In this document: piece after piece, positions 34,047 through 42,994 of the stretch
Numbering within the stretch: position 1 is the stretch's first letter
Layout: each line of letters opens with the position of its first letter
Source: Achromobacter xylosoxidans
Lineage (GTDB): Bacteria; Pseudomonadota; Gammaproteobacteria; Burkholderiales; Burkholderiaceae_B
Direction of reading: 5' to 3'
NCBI RefSeq assembly: GCF_001457475.1
Contig: NZ_LN831029.1
Location: 1,116,001-1,180,000 of the forward strand
DNA length: 64,000 nucleotides
Notes under the pieces: model-generated
What the model saw: the letters and a program-made list of their open reading frames with translations, nothing else
What the model was told of the DNA's origin: nothing
Databases searched by the model: none
Made by a program: the position numbers and the translations under genes

Positions 34047-36959
34047 ATGAACAAAGAACCTTCCAGCCCATGCGCCTGCTCCGGCGGCAATGGCCAACAG
34101 ACGGCGTGCGCCAGTGAGCAGGCCAGCACTGAAACCACCGTTTTCCACGTGAGCAACATGGATTGCCGCAATGAGGAAGCACTGGTGCGGCGAACGCTGG
34201 AGGGCATGCCCGGTGTCGAGCGGCTCCTGTTCGATCTTCCGCAGCGTTTGTTGACCATTTCGCACCGCGAAGTCTCGGCCGATGCCTTGGAGCAAGCGCT
34301 GAATTCGGTGGGCATGAAGGCTCAGGCTGTCCGAGACGCCGCCGTGTCGACCACCTACCGCATCGAGAACATGGACTGCCCGAGCGAGGAGAAACTCATC
34401 CGCTCGCACCTCGGGGCAGTCGAGGGAATTCAGGACCTCGACTTCGACCTCGCTGAGCGCACCCTGTCGGTGAAACACCTCGCTCAGGCACGCGCGCAGA
34501 TGGAGCAGGTCCTGGCCTCGATCGGCATGCGCGCCAAGGAGCAGACCTTCGGCCACACGGGGCCGATCGAAGCCGCGGCTGTGATCCCATCCTCGGCCCT
34601 GCAGCAGCAACCAACCGCTGCCGTTTCCGCGCCGCCGATCGGCGAGCGGGTGACGTACCGGATCGAGAACATGGATTGCCCGACGGAAGAAGCGCTGATC
34701 CGCGACCGGCTGGGCAAGCTGCCGGGTGTGACCGCGCTCGACTTCAATCTGATGCAGCGTGTGCTGGGAGTCCAGCACACGCTGGCGACCTCAGCGCCGA
34801 TCGAGAAGGCGCTTGCTTCCATTGGAATGCAGGCTGCGCGGCAGGACATGCAGACAGCCACCACGGTACTTCGCATCGCGAAGATGGACTGTCCGACCGA
34901 GGAAAGTCTGATCCGCGGCAAGCTGCAAGGCATGCCGGGCGTGCAGGGAATGGATTTCAACCTGATGCAGCGCACGCTCACGGTTCGGCACACACCCGAC
35001 GCGATCAAGCCGGCAGTCGAAGCCATCGAATCGCTGGGCATGGAAGCCGAGGTCCAGAGGACTGATGAGCCGCGCGATGCCCCGGTGGCCGCGCACAAGA
35101 CCAATTGGTGGCCGATGGCGGTTTCGGGCGTTGCGGCGGTGGCCGCCGAAGGCGTGTACTGGGTCAACGACGGCAATCATTGGGCCGTGATCGTGCTGGC
35201 ACTGGTTTCGATCTTCACCGGCGGCCTCAGCACCTACAAGAAGGGCTGGATCGCGCTGAAGAACCTCAACCTGAACATGAACGCCCTGATGGCCATCGCG
35301 GTCACCGGCGGCATGGCGATCGGCCACTGGCCGGAGGCCGCCATGGTCATGTTCCTGTTCGCGTTGGCGGAAGTGATCGAGGCGAAGTCGCTGGACCGCG
35401 CCCGCAACGCCATTCGGGGGCTGATGGACTTGGCGCCCGAGACCGCGACCGTGCGGCAGGCCGATGGCTCATGGACAGAGCTGCCGGCCAAGGAGGTCGC
35501 AAAGGGCGCGGTGGTCCGCGTGCGTCCTGGCGAGCGCATCGCACTGGACGGCCTGATCACCTCGGGTCGATCGGCCATCAACCAGGCGCCCATCACCGGC
35601 GAGAGCCTGCCCGTCGAGAAGGCCGAAGGTGACCAGGTCTTCGCCGGAACCATCAATGAGACCGGCTCTTTCGAATACAAGGTGACCGCAGGCGCCAGCG
35701 ACTCGACGCTCGCGCGCATCATCCATGCCGTGGAGTCCGCGCAGGGCAGCCGTGCGCCCACGCAGCGCTTCGTCGACCAGTTCGCCCGCGTCTACACGCC
35801 GGCGGTGTTCGCGGTGTCCGTGCTGGTTGCCGTCGTGCCGCCGCTCGCCTTCGGCGGCGCATGGTTTGACTGGGTCTACAAGGCCCTGGTACTGCTGGTG
35901 ATCGCCTGCCCCTGCGCTCTGGTCATCTCCACGCCGGTCACCATCGTCAGCGGCTTGGCCGCTGCCGCCCGACGCGGCATCCTGATCAAGGGTGGCGTCT
36001 ACCTGGAGGGCGGGCGCAAGCTCAAGGCGTTGGCCCTGGACAAGACCGGCACACTCACACATGGCAAGCCCGAGCAGACCGACTTCGTGCCGCTGATCGG
36101 CGAGGCGCAGGAAGTTGCCGCCTGGGCCGCAAGCCTCGCGGCACGCTCGGACCATCCTGTGTCTCAGGCCATCGCCCGCAAGGCGAACCGTGACGGCATC
36201 GCGCTGCACGAGGTCGACGACTTCGCGGCGCTGCCTGGCCGCGGCGTGCGCGGCCGCGTCGCCGGGCGCATGTTGCACATGGGCAACCACAGGCTCGCCC
36301 AGGAGCTGGGCCTGAGCGAAGCGACGCTCCAGGCTCGGCTGGAGACCCTGGAGCGCCAAGGCAAGACAGCGATCCTGCTGATGGACGATGCGACCGTGCT
36401 CGGCATTTTTGCAGTGGCCGACACCGTGAAGGAAACCAGCCGTGAGGCGGTGGCCGACCTGCAGGCGCTGGGTGTGCGCACGCTGATGCTGACGGGGGAC
36501 AACCAGCACACGGCCGCGGCCATCGCTGCCCAGGTCGGAATCTCTGAAGCCCGTGGTGACCAACTGCCCGAAGACAAGCTCAAGACCATCGAAAGCCTGG
36601 TCGGCGGCGAGGGCCAGGTGGGCATGGTGGGCGACGGCATCAACGATTCGCCCGCGCTCGCCCGTGCCGACATCGGCTTCGCCATGGGCGCGGCCGGCAC
36701 CGACACCGCGATCGAAACAGCCGACGTCGCCCTGATGGACGACGACCTGCGCAAGATCCCCGCCTTCATCCGGCTGTCGCGTAGCACTGCGGCGATCCTC
36801 ACGCAGAACATCGTTCTGGCCCTTGGCATCAAGGCGGTGTTCCTTGCGTTGACGTTCACAGGGCATGCCACCATGTGGATGGCTGTGTTCGCTGACATGG
36901 GGGCAAGTCTTTTGGTTGTCGTCAATGGGCTGCGCCTCCTGAAGTTCAAGGCGGCATGA
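34047..36959 (+). CDS. cadA: P1B-type Cd/Zn/Pb ATPase with four HMA domains (CadA type)
   Basis: 970 residues from the ATG at 34047, longer than usual CadA (about 700-800). Four heavy-metal-associated repeats come first, each centred on one Cys: NMDCRNEEALVRRTLEGMPG, NMDCPSEEKLI, NMDCPTEEALI and KMDCPTEESLI. They lack the second Cys of the GMTCxxC motif and have two Glu instead. The pump core has the CPC motif (VIACPCALVISTPVTIVSG), DKTGT, SDHPVSQ and GDGINDSPAL. A Cys-rich stretch (CACSGGNGQQTACASEQ) opens the protein. It exports divalent soft metals across the inner membrane and is followed after three bases by lspA. Confidence 0.92.
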   Translation: MNKEPSSPCACSGGNGQQTACASEQASTETTVFHVSNMDCRNEEALVRRTLEGMPGVERLLFDLPQRLLTISHREVSADALEQALNSVGMKAQAVRDAAVSTTYRIENMDCPSEEKLIRSHLGAVEGIQDLDFDLAERTLSVKHLAQARAQMEQVLASIGMRAKEQTFGHTGPIEAAAVIPSSALQQQPTAAVSAPPIGERVTYRIENMDCPTEEALIRDRLGKLPGVTALDFNLMQRVLGVQHTLATSAPIEKALASIGMQAARQDMQTATTVLRIAKMDCPTEESLIRGKLQGMPGVQGMDFNLMQRTLTVRHTPDAIKPAVEAIESLGMEAEVQRTDEPRDAPVAAHKTNWWPMAVSGVAAVAAEGVYWVNDGNHWAVIVLALVSIFTGGLSTYKKGWIALKNLNLNMNALMAIAVTGGMAIGHWPEAAMVMFLFALAEVIEAKSLDRARNAIRGLMDLAPETATVRQADGSWTELPAKEVAKGAVVRVRPGERIALDGLITSGRSAINQAPITGESLPVEKAEGDQVFAGTINETGSFEYKVTAGASDSTLARIIHAVESAQGSRAPTQRFVDQFARVYTPAVFAVSVLVAVVPPLAFGGAWFDWVYKALVLLVIACPCALVISTPVTIVSGLAAAARRGILIKGGVYLEGGRKLKALALDKTGTLTHGKPEQTDFVPLIGEAQEVAAWAASLAARSDHPVSQAIARKANRDGIALHEVDDFAALPGRGVRGRVAGRMLHMGNHRLAQELGLSEATLQARLETLERQGKTAILLMDDATVLGIFAVADTVKETSREAVADLQALGVRTLMLTGDNQHTAAAIAAQVGISEARGDQLPEDKLKTIESLVGGEGQVGMVGDGINDSPALARADIGFAMGAAGTDTAIETADVALMDDDLRKIPAFIRLSRSTAAILTQNIVLALGIKAVFLALTFTGHATMWMAVFADMGASLLVVVNGLRLLKFKAA

Positions 36960-36962
36960 ACA

Positions 36963-37463
36963 ATGGATGAACCATCTCTTCGCAAGACGCAGTGGTACTC
37001 ACTCGCGATCGTTATATTCGCCGGCGATCAGGCAGCTAAGAGCTACATTGACGCGACAACTCCCTTGGGTTGGTCGCACGAGGTGGCGTCATTCTTCAAC
37101 CTAGTTCACGCTCTCAATCCCGGCGCGGCGTTCAGCTTCCTTGCTGGCGCGGGCGGCTGGCAGCGGTGGTTTTTTCTGGCGATCGCGTTCGCAATATCGG
37201 CATGGCTCGCATGGCTGCTCTCCCGGCCGCTGCGCAAAACGGAAGGCCTTTCGTACAGCCTCATTCTGGGCGGCGCATTGGGCAACGCGTTCGACCGCGC
37301 CACGCGCGGGCACGTTATCGACTACATCGACTTTCACCTGCACGGCTGGCACTGGCCCGCCTTCAACATCGCTGACATGGCCATCGTGGGCGGGGCGATC
37401 GCGCTGGTGGCCCAGTCGTTCATGAGCGTGGAGAACCCGGCCGCCACAAAGGAGTCCCAGTGA
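36963..37463 (+). CDS. lspA: Signal peptidase II-like protein of the metal island (PbrC type)
   Basis: 166 residues with four membrane segments. Catalytic Asp residues are found in GALGNAFDRATRGHVIDYID and in FNIADMAIVGG, as in lipoprotein signal peptidase. A second lspA gene downstream of a Cd/Pb ATPase is known from pbr/cad clusters, where PbrC works with the ATPase or processes a lipoprotein. It begins 3 bases after the ATPase stop, so the two are co-transcribed from the CadR-type promoter. It should not be taken as the housekeeping copy. Confidence 0.88.
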   Translation: MDEPSLRKTQWYSLAIVIFAGDQAAKSYIDATTPLGWSHEVASFFNLVHALNPGAAFSFLAGAGGWQRWFFLAIAFAISAWLAWLLSRPLRKTEGLSYSLILGGALGNAFDRATRGHVIDYIDFHLHGWHWPAFNIADMAIVGGAIALVAQSFMSVENPAATKESQ

Positions 37464-37488
37464 CATTGGGACGATCCGGAAATTCGCA

Positions 37489-37647
37489 ATGCACACGGTG
37501 CAGGACACCAATCTGAAGAGAACGGCCCCCAGCATGAGCGGCCGCGGCTTGGCCCTCATGCTAGCGCCCACCGCCGCTTTTGCTGCAACGCCCTGTTGCG
37601 ATGGCGGCGATTGCTGCAACGACGTCGCAATGCCTTGCTGTGAATAA
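37489..37647 (+). CDS. Small Cys-rich exported peptide after lspA
   Basis: 52 residues (or 37 from the Met at 37534). A basic start and a short hydrophobic run (GLALMLAPTAAFAA) suggest export. The mature part is TPCCDGGDCCNDVAMPCCE, with three CC pairs among 19 residues, an arrangement suited to metal binding. It follows lspA by 25 bases on the same strand. No known family was recognised, and no lipobox is visible. Confidence 0.55.
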   Translation: MHTVQDTNLKRTAPSMSGRGLALMLAPTAAFAATPCCDGGDCCNDVAMPCCE

Positions 37648-37799
37648 ACAGCACGCAAGCCAGTTGACCTGGCAATTATGAAAGTCCATCACGGCGATGC
37701 TGGCCTTTTTCGTTCCAATGAGCCGTCACGGAGAGGTGATGATGAAGCTATGCCGGGATCCTGCAAGCTTTAGGACGGTCTTCTTTACCGCATAGCGAT

Positions 37800-38111
37800 A
37801 TGCTGATGTCACCCGTTCGCCTCGCCTGGCAAGTACAAGTAGTTCGTCGCGGTTTTCTGGCCGTGTCCGCCCGCTTCGCTGGCCCTTTTGCCCCAAACAA
37901 GCGCAATCATGCCTGCGTTACCACCAAAGTTCGCCCCCGCCAGTTGCTGTTCCTAAAGGGCATCAAGCTCAACGCCATCGCCGACCGGCCAGCGTATTTC
38001 GCATCGCTGCGTGCCCGTCGGGGCCAGCCCATCGTCATCCTCGCAGAGCTGGGACCGGACGAGGCATTCGCCCTGTGGAAGCAGCATGTACTGGGCGACA
38101 GGCCTCGCTGA
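37800..38111 (+). CDS. Hypothetical protein, start uncertain
   Basis: The frame has clear high-GC third positions over its last 60 codons (KLNAIADRPAYFASLRARRG, then VILAELGPDEAFALWKQHVL), which supports coding, and a terminator follows 26 bases after the stop. Upstream codon use is mixed, so the first part may be non-coding. No family is recognised. It may be an ICE core gene whose 5' part was changed by insertion of the metal island. Confidence 0.35.
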   Translation: MLMSPVRLAWQVQVVRRGFLAVSARFAGPFAPNKRNHACVTTKVRPRQLLFLKGIKLNAIADRPAYFASLRARRGQPIVILAELGPDEAFALWKQHVLGDRPR

Positions 38112-38136
38112 CCCAGTTTCGCCTCATCCTCCTGAC

Positions 38137-38169
38137 AGCCCCGCACTTATTGCGGGGCTTTCTTTTTTC
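38137..38169 (+). terminator. Terminator after the 38-kb hypothetical gene
   Basis: AGCCCCGCA and TGCGGGGCT pair around a 5-base loop, followed by TTCTTTTTT. The next 280 bases up to 38448 carry no supported gene. Confidence 0.85.
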
Positions 38170-38448
38170 CGCGTTCGCCAATCGGGGCTGTTGCAAATGC
38201 CGATTTCCGGCTGACGCGGCTCGCCTCGCGCATGAAGCTGCCCGCATGTGTCGCTGATTCGTCAGCACCATGCCAGCAGCCAGAGTTTCCAGGCTGCCGC
38301 GGATTCTTTCCGCGCTACCCGCCAGTCCGCCATCGCATCGAGTCTGCGGACGCGCGTCACCCGTGACGCCGATGCTTTTTTCTCAACCGCGTGCGGGAGC
38401 TGCCATCCCGTGAGGGACGAGGCCCCGCTTTTTCCAAGGAGCCCGTCC

Positions 38449-38661
38449 ATGTCCCAGCAAGCCTCTTTCGGCCAGTTGGCCTTGATCCATTGCGGCAAGT
38501 TCCTGCCGCTCGAAATCCTGCATAGCGCCGCCGGCCACTACATCGGCACGCGCGATACAGAAGGTCCCGTTTCGCGGGAATCCTGCCAGTACTTCCGCAG
38601 CTATGCCGCGGCTCAACGTGCCCTCGAAAGAGGCGGCTGGTCCCAGCTCGCCACACCCTGA
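38449..38661 (+). CDS. Small conserved ICE hypothetical
   Basis: 70 residues from an ATG with AAGGAG seven bases upstream. The sequence HCGKFLPLEILHSAAGHYIG followed by RDTEGPVSRESCQYFRSYAA is well ordered, with clear coding bias, and seems conserved in this ICE family. No signal, membrane segment or known motif is present. It starts a run of single genes each preceded by a hairpin and a strong ribosome binding site. Confidence 0.65.
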   Translation: MSQQASFGQLALIHCGKFLPLEILHSAAGHYIGTRDTEGPVSRESCQYFRSYAAAQRALERGGWSQLATP

Positions 38662-38682
38662 TCCAACTGGAGGAACCACGTC

Positions 38683-39075
38683 ATGAACCAGCTTTTGCCC
38701 CAGGAAGTCGTCGATCAGATCATGCGGGAAGAGCAGCATTTCGCCGCCGCGCCCCAAGCCTTCTTCGAGGTCTGGAAGCGCGGCGTCGAGATCGCAGGCC
38801 CGCAATGGTTTGGCGACGGCACGCGCGAAGGCCTGAACCAGGCAAAGAGCAAGTGGGATCTGCGTCCCGACATGCTGCGTGCCAACGACGCACTCGGCGT
38901 CCTGAGCAGCGGGGAACGCATGTTCCTGTCCGCCATGTTCAGCTTCTACAACGCGCGCGAGGGCGGTGCCATGCTCAAGCGCTGCCACTTCCAAGGACTG
39001 TCGGACTTCGATGGTCTCGATCTGCAACGTCGCCAGGTGATCGCCGACCTGCTGCTGAACTACAGCGGTTGGTGA
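38683..39075 (+). CDS. Conserved ICE hypothetical
   Basis: 130 residues, mostly helical by composition. It contains the segments QAFFEVWKRGVEIAGPQWFG and SGERMFLSAMFSFYNAREGG, which look like a compact globular domain. It lies 21 bases after the previous gene with its own ribosome binding site (GGAGG). No family with a known activity was recognised. Strong GC3 bias supports it as a real gene. Confidence 0.65.
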   Translation: MNQLLPQEVVDQIMREEQHFAAAPQAFFEVWKRGVEIAGPQWFGDGTREGLNQAKSKWDLRPDMLRANDALGVLSSGERMFLSAMFSFYNAREGGAMLKRCHFQGLSDFDGLDLQRRQVIADLLLNYSGW

Positions 39076-39120
39076 GCCGGTCCCTGGCACACCTTCATCA
39101 CTGCGTTCACGGGACCCCAT

Positions 39121-39155
39121 GAGGGACATGCGCCTCGTTCGAGGCCATGTCCCTC
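39121..39155. terminator. Long hairpin before the 39.3-kb gene
   Basis: GAGGGACATG and CATGTCCCTC pair, and the inner GCCTC and GAGGC extend the stem to 15 bp around GTTC with one bulged C. A short T run follows at about 39159. It is read as a terminator or attenuator. Confidence 0.6.
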
Positions 39156-39257
39156 GCGTTTTCTCCCCGCCCAGCGCCATCCGGCATCAGGCGGTTTCCC
39201 CTGCGGATGCCATCGTCCGCAAGGGCTGGCTCCGTTCATTCATCGAAAGGAGCCTTC

Positions 39258-39944
39258 ATGGCCAACAACTACTACGAAGCCACCGGCGTTCTCGTGCTCG
39301 ACCGTGTGACGCCCGTCATCCAGGCGCTGTTCGGCGCCTTCGCGCTGGACGAGAGCCACCCCGGCAACGGGCAGGCCTACATCGCCCAGATCGCCGAGAC
39401 CACCAATCCGCAATGGCCGGACGTGCTCGATGGCCTGGAAGACCTGGCCACGCAACTCGGTATTCCGATGCCGGACGACGAAGGGCTGTCGATCCCGCCG
39501 CTGCTCGAACTGCTCGCCGTGCACTTCCGTGCCGATGAGGACGAAGAGCTGGGGAACTTGATCGACCGTCATTCGTTCGAGGACACCGCCGATCTCGACG
39601 CATTGTTTCTGATCGCCACCCGGTTCGATGACGGGCACCACCTGACCGCCATCCAGTTCGAGGGCTGCTGGTACTGCAGCAAGCCGCGGCTGTTCGAGTT
39701 CGGCGGCAACGGCTGCTACCTGAGCCGCGAGGTCCGCTTCATCAGCTCCTCCTCCCAGGCCCTCCAGCTCGGCGACCAATTGCGCAAGACCATTGTGGCC
39801 GCCGACATCGAAGAGGCTTCGGCCCTGATCGCGCTGGAGACCATCAATCTGCTGGCGGGCGTCAGCGACGAGCCATTCCGCATGAATTTGCGCCGGCGCG
39901 TCGCCGAGCGATTGGCCCAAACGCCAACGATCAGCGTCACCTGA
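39258..39944 (+). CDS. Conserved ICE hypothetical, acidic
   Basis: 228 residues from the ATG at 39258 with GAAAGGAG upstream. It is acidic and mixed alpha/beta: YYEATGVLVLDRVTPVIQAL, VHFRADEDEELGNLIDRHSF and EGCWYCSKPRLFEFGGNGCY are notable, the last with three Cys. The protein is found as an accessory core gene in PAGI-2-like elements, as far as I can tell. No enzymatic motif is seen. It lies between hairpins and stands alone as a unit. Confidence 0.65.
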   Translation: MANNYYEATGVLVLDRVTPVIQALFGAFALDESHPGNGQAYIAQIAETTNPQWPDVLDGLEDLATQLGIPMPDDEGLSIPPLLELLAVHFRADEDEELGNLIDRHSFEDTADLDALFLIATRFDDGHHLTAIQFEGCWYCSKPRLFEFGGNGCYLSREVRFISSSSQALQLGDQLRKTIVAADIEEASALIALETINLLAGVSDEPFRMNLRRRVAERLAQTPTISVT

Positions 39945-39965
39945 CGCTGTTTCCTTTCTTTCCAC

Positions 39966-39988
39966 CCACCGGGGTCAATTCCCGGTGG
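39966..39988. repeat. Intergenic hairpin
   Basis: CCACCGGG and CCCGGTGG are exact inverted copies around a 7-base loop, in the 83-base gap before the next gene. Confidence 0.6.
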
Positions 39989-40027
39989 CGGGGATTTGCT
40001 CCATCATTATTCTGTTGGAGAAATCCC

Positions 40028-40765
40028 ATGTCCCAGAATCCCAATCCCTTTCTACGCGGCTACTGGAATCTGAAAATCGTCCGCACGCTGTCCATCAGCT
40101 ACGAGGACGGAAGCCCGCATGTTTGGCGAAACATCCACCCGAGCCAGCAGCACCTCTGCGACGCGGCGCTGGTTTCTTCTCCTTGCATCATCACCAGCGA
40201 CTTCGCGGTGGTCAGGACTGGCACCGAACCTGTCGGCGCCGCACTGATCGCCGAATGCGACGCGGCTGAAGGGGGCAGCGGCGAAGGCATGGTGGGTGCC
40301 GTGGTGTACGCGATCCACGGCGACGACTTCGACGGCCGCCCCGTCCACATTGGCGACACCTATTCGGCCGAGGCCGCACGGGAAGTCGTGCAGCGGTTGA
40401 GCTTCGAGACCGGCTACTACAGCCGGTGCTGGGAAATCAGCAGCGCGCACATCAGCCGCGAAACCGGCCAGTACCTGGCCAACCTGGCTGACCTCGCGAC
40501 GCCGGAGGCCTTTTTGTTCATCGCGTTCCGGATTCCCTACAGCCCGGCGATCGGCGTCAAGCTGATCTCCACGCCCTGGACGGACCAGCACCTGCAGGAC
40601 GTCGAGGGGATCGCCGCCGAGCAGCTTCGGCAGGAGCACCGCAGCAAGGGCATGCCGGACGAGCTGGCACAGATCCTTGAACTGGCCGGCCAGGCCGACG
40701 TGCGCATCCTCATCCTCGATGCCGACGCACCCGTGTTGCCGGGCCTATCGCTGGCCGGCGAATAG
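40028..40765 (+). CDS. DUF5983-like ICE protein
   Basis: 245 residues. Conserved stretches include RGYWNLKIVRTLSISYEDGS, IHGDDFDGRPVHIGDTYSAE and ETGYYSRCWEISSAHISRET. The family, recalled as DUF5983, has no known function. The start follows TTGGAG. It has no signal or membrane segments. It is flanked on both sides by intergenic inverted repeats and is followed by another small gene. Confidence 0.65.
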   Translation: MSQNPNPFLRGYWNLKIVRTLSISYEDGSPHVWRNIHPSQQHLCDAALVSSPCIITSDFAVVRTGTEPVGAALIAECDAAEGGSGEGMVGAVVYAIHGDDFDGRPVHIGDTYSAEAAREVVQRLSFETGYYSRCWEISSAHISRETGQYLANLADLATPEAFLFIAFRIPYSPAIGVKLISTPWTDQHLQDVEGIAAEQLRQEHRSKGMPDELAQILELAGQADVRILILDADAPVLPGLSLAGE

Positions 40766-40805
40766 CTGCCACACACATCCCCGGCCTTCCTTGTCCTCAC
40801 CGCAT

Positions 40806-40840
40806 GCCGGCCCGGTCTCCCGCCAGAGAGCCGGGCCGGC
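40806..40840. repeat. Intergenic hairpin
   Basis: A perfect 10-bp inverted repeat (GCCGGCCCGG/CCGGGCCGGC) with a 15-base loop, 22 bases before the next start codon. No T run follows. Confidence 0.6.
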
Positions 40841-40862
40841 GCACTTTCACAGGAGCGATCCC

Positions 40863-41141
40863 ATGTTCCCCGACCTCATCACACCCGCATCCGACTTCGA
40901 GCACCAACTCGGAGCCTGCGTCAACGCCATGAGCCAGGAAGATGCCATCGGCCAGATCCTGGTATTCGAGCGCATGAGCGGCACGCTGCACATGCGCCAT
41001 ATCGCCAGCGCCGACCTGGTGGACACCGACGTGGACGACTACGAAATGGTCGTCTTCGACGGTGGCAACACAAGCGGCGACACGTGGAAACACGTGTTCT
41101 TTCCGCGTCAGCGCGAGCACTACTTCGTGTACCAAGCCTGA
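40863..41141 (+). CDS. Small conserved ICE hypothetical
   Basis: 92 residues from an ATG with CAGGAG upstream. Its segments LITPASDFEHQLGACVNAMS and HIASADLVDTDVDDYEMVVF, followed by a C-terminal WKHVFFPRQREHYFVYQA, suggest a small alpha/beta domain. It is acidic and soluble. No family function is known. A terminator follows eight bases after the stop. Confidence 0.62.
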   Translation: MFPDLITPASDFEHQLGACVNAMSQEDAIGQILVFERMSGTLHMRHIASADLVDTDVDDYEMVVFDGGNTSGDTWKHVFFPRQREHYFVYQA

Positions 41142-41148
41142 TTCCTCC

Positions 41149-41170
41149 AGCCCCTTTCGAGGGGCTTTTT
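41149..41170 (+). terminator. Terminator
   Basis: AGCCCC and GGGGCT pair around TTTCGA and are followed by a T run. Confidence 0.82.
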
Positions 41171-41240
41171 CTTGCCCGCAGCACAGGAAAACGGTTGTGG
41201 TGCGGTGCCGTTTCCTGCGGGCAGGCAGACCGCCCCAGGG

Positions 41241-41316
41241 CCATGCTTGCCCCATGTTCGTCGGCGTTGCCGGCACATGCCCAGGCAGTCGAGACCTTCG
41301 AGGCTGCAAGCGCGGG
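41241..41316 (+). promoter_or_regulatory. Shared non-coding element, copy A
   Basis: This block contains CCATGCTTGCCCCATG, then ACATGCC, AGGCA and TTCGAGGCTGC in the same order as a block at 47356-47424. Both lie in long gaps before an ICE gene. A common promoter or small RNA element is possible. Confidence 0.45.
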
Positions 41317-41429
41317 AAACCGTGCTGGTCGTTTCTTCCTACGGACCTACCGCGTCCATCCACGCCACCCACAAGGGACCTCTCCCTTGCGGGCGGGGAA
41401 TCCCTTGTTTTTCCTCAAGGAGTTTCCCC

Positions 41430-42254
41430 ATGGATCGTTCCCTCATCAAATCCATGATGCCTTCGCTGGTCGCAGGCCATGTGCCCCGCAACGTGCGGTC
41501 GTTCAAGTACCGCGTGTTCGATGATCAGCCGCTGTCCTCAACGCTGGGCTTCGCCATCGACCCCCAACCCTTCGACGGCAAGGTGGTCGCCGCGACCGAC
41601 GATGCCATCGTCGTCAAGCTCAAGCCTTCCGAGTTCGCGGTGCTCGATCCCAGCCTGGTGACCACGGTTCCTGCCGAAGGCGCCAAGGTGCATGTCCAAC
41701 CCTATGCCCGTCGTCGCTTCGACGGACTGCGCGCGGACACGCCGGAGGTCATCACCGAGGAGACTTCGGACGGCACGCCGTACACCATCACGAGGCACAT
41801 CCTCGGCTCGGCGCCGGCCAAGCTGCCCATTCCCACGCCGCAGTGCATGGAGTTGGGCCAGCTCATCGAGCAGTTGGAGGAGATGCCGGCCCCCGATCGC
41901 TTCCGGCGCATCACCCACATGCTGGTGGATGCCGGTGCCCGCGACTTCACCTGGGTCGATCCCACGCCCTCCAAGATCATCGAGACCCCGCCGGCGATCA
42001 GCTTCACGGTCTCGACCGCGAAGTTCGAGGGCCGGGTGACGATCCTCTACGACCGCGGCGGAGACACCTACGTGGTGGAACTGCACCGTCAGAACGGTGA
42101 ATCGGTCGAACTGGTCGATCGGCACGACGAGGTGTATTTCGACATGCTCGGCGAAGTGCTGGAGAGGCTCATCGACGACGGGCGCTGGCGCCAGATCGAC
42201 GTGAGCATCCTCGACGCGAAAGCGGCCCGCAAGCGCCAGGCCGTCCCGGCATGA
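41430..42254 (+). CDS. Conserved ICE hypothetical, beta-rich N-terminus
   Basis: 274 residues from the ATG at 41430 with AAGGAG. The segment FKYRVFDDQPLSSTLGFAID and VVKLKPSEFAVLDPSLVTTV suggest a beta-rich N-terminal domain; the C-terminal half includes YDRGGDTYVVELHRQNGESV and EVLERLIDDGRWRQIDVSIL. It is conserved in this ICE family by general appearance. No enzyme motif is visible. It precedes the DUF3085 gene that carries the mercury transposon. Confidence 0.62.
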   Translation: MDRSLIKSMMPSLVAGHVPRNVRSFKYRVFDDQPLSSTLGFAIDPQPFDGKVVAATDDAIVVKLKPSEFAVLDPSLVTTVPAEGAKVHVQPYARRRFDGLRADTPEVITEETSDGTPYTITRHILGSAPAKLPIPTPQCMELGQLIEQLEEMPAPDRFRRITHMLVDAGARDFTWVDPTPSKIIETPPAISFTVSTAKFEGRVTILYDRGGDTYVVELHRQNGESVELVDRHDEVYFDMLGEVLERLIDDGRWRQIDVSILDAKAARKRQAVPA

Positions 42255-42460
42255 CGCCCCGCAGCGAAACCGGGCGGTCCTGCGGCTGACCCGAGGCATC
42301 CGCCACGGCGTTCCAGCCGTTCCGGCCGCGTGCACTACAGGCCCTTCATCCCATCGGATGGAGGCCTTTCTCATTCTTCCACACAGGAGATTTCATCCAT
42401 GTCACTGCGATTCAAAGGCGCTGACCTGCGCCCCGTGCTGACCGAAGCCATCGCCAATCA

Positions 42461-42499
42461 GGGGTCGTCTCAGAAAACGGAAAAAAATCGTACGCTAAG
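42461..42499 (+). repeat. Left terminal inverted repeat of the mer transposon
   Basis: 39 bases beginning GGGGTCGTCTCAGAAAACGG. It differs from the right repeat at one early base and by one extra A in the A run. Confidence 0.93.
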
Positions 42500-42515
42500 A
42501 GCCGAAGTGGGCCCT

Positions 42516-42923
42516 TTAGCAGCAATGCAAAGCTGCGATCAACGGGCAGGAAACATTGCCATGGTGCGCGTTGCACTCTCTCACTAGCGTCGACAGGGCC
42601 TCTTCCATCCGCGTGAGGTCCGCCATGCGTGCGCGCACATCGGCCAGCCGGTGAGCAGCCAGTTCGGCCGCCTCGCTGCAATGGGTGCCGTCCTCCAGTT
42701 TCAGGAGCTGGCCGACTTCATCCAGGCTGAATCCCAGGCGCTGGGCTGACTTCACGAACTTCACCCGCGCCACGTCCGCCTGCCCGTAGCGGCGGATGCG
42801 ACCGTAGGGCCGCTCCGGCTGGGGTAGCAAGCCCTTGAGCTGATAGAAGCGGATCGTCTCCACGTTGACCCGGGCTGCCTTGGCGAAGGCCCCGATGGTC
42901 AGATTCTCTTGAGCGTTCTCCAT
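42516..42923 (-). CDS. merR: Mercury-responsive regulator MerR
   Basis: 135 residues. The winged-helix start ([20 protein letters not shown]) and the dimer helix are typical. The three mercury-binding Cys lie in [28 protein letters not shown] (two). MerR represses merTPA without Hg(II) and activates it with Hg(II) bound. It is divergent from merT across the operator. Confidence 0.95.
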   Translation of the reverse strand: MENAQENLTIGAFAKAARVNVETIRFYQLKGLLPQPERPYGRIRRYGQADVARVKFVKSAQRLGFSLDEVGQLLKLEDGTHCSEAAELAAHRLADVRARMADLTRMEEALSTLVRECNAHHGNVSCPLIAALHCC

Positions 42924-42928
42924 GGCGC

Positions 42929-42959
42929 TTGACTCCGTAGTTGACTACGGAAGTAACGT
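42929..42959 (+). promoter_or_regulatory. mer operator and merTPA promoter
   Basis: TTGACT at 42929-42934 and TAACGT at 42954-42959 are 19 bases apart, with the dyad CCGTAG-TTGA-CTACGG at 42935-42950. The spacing is the MerR hallmark. Confidence 0.9.
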
Positions 42960-42994
42960 TACAGCATCAAGCGAAGTCCCGGAAGGAGAACCTT

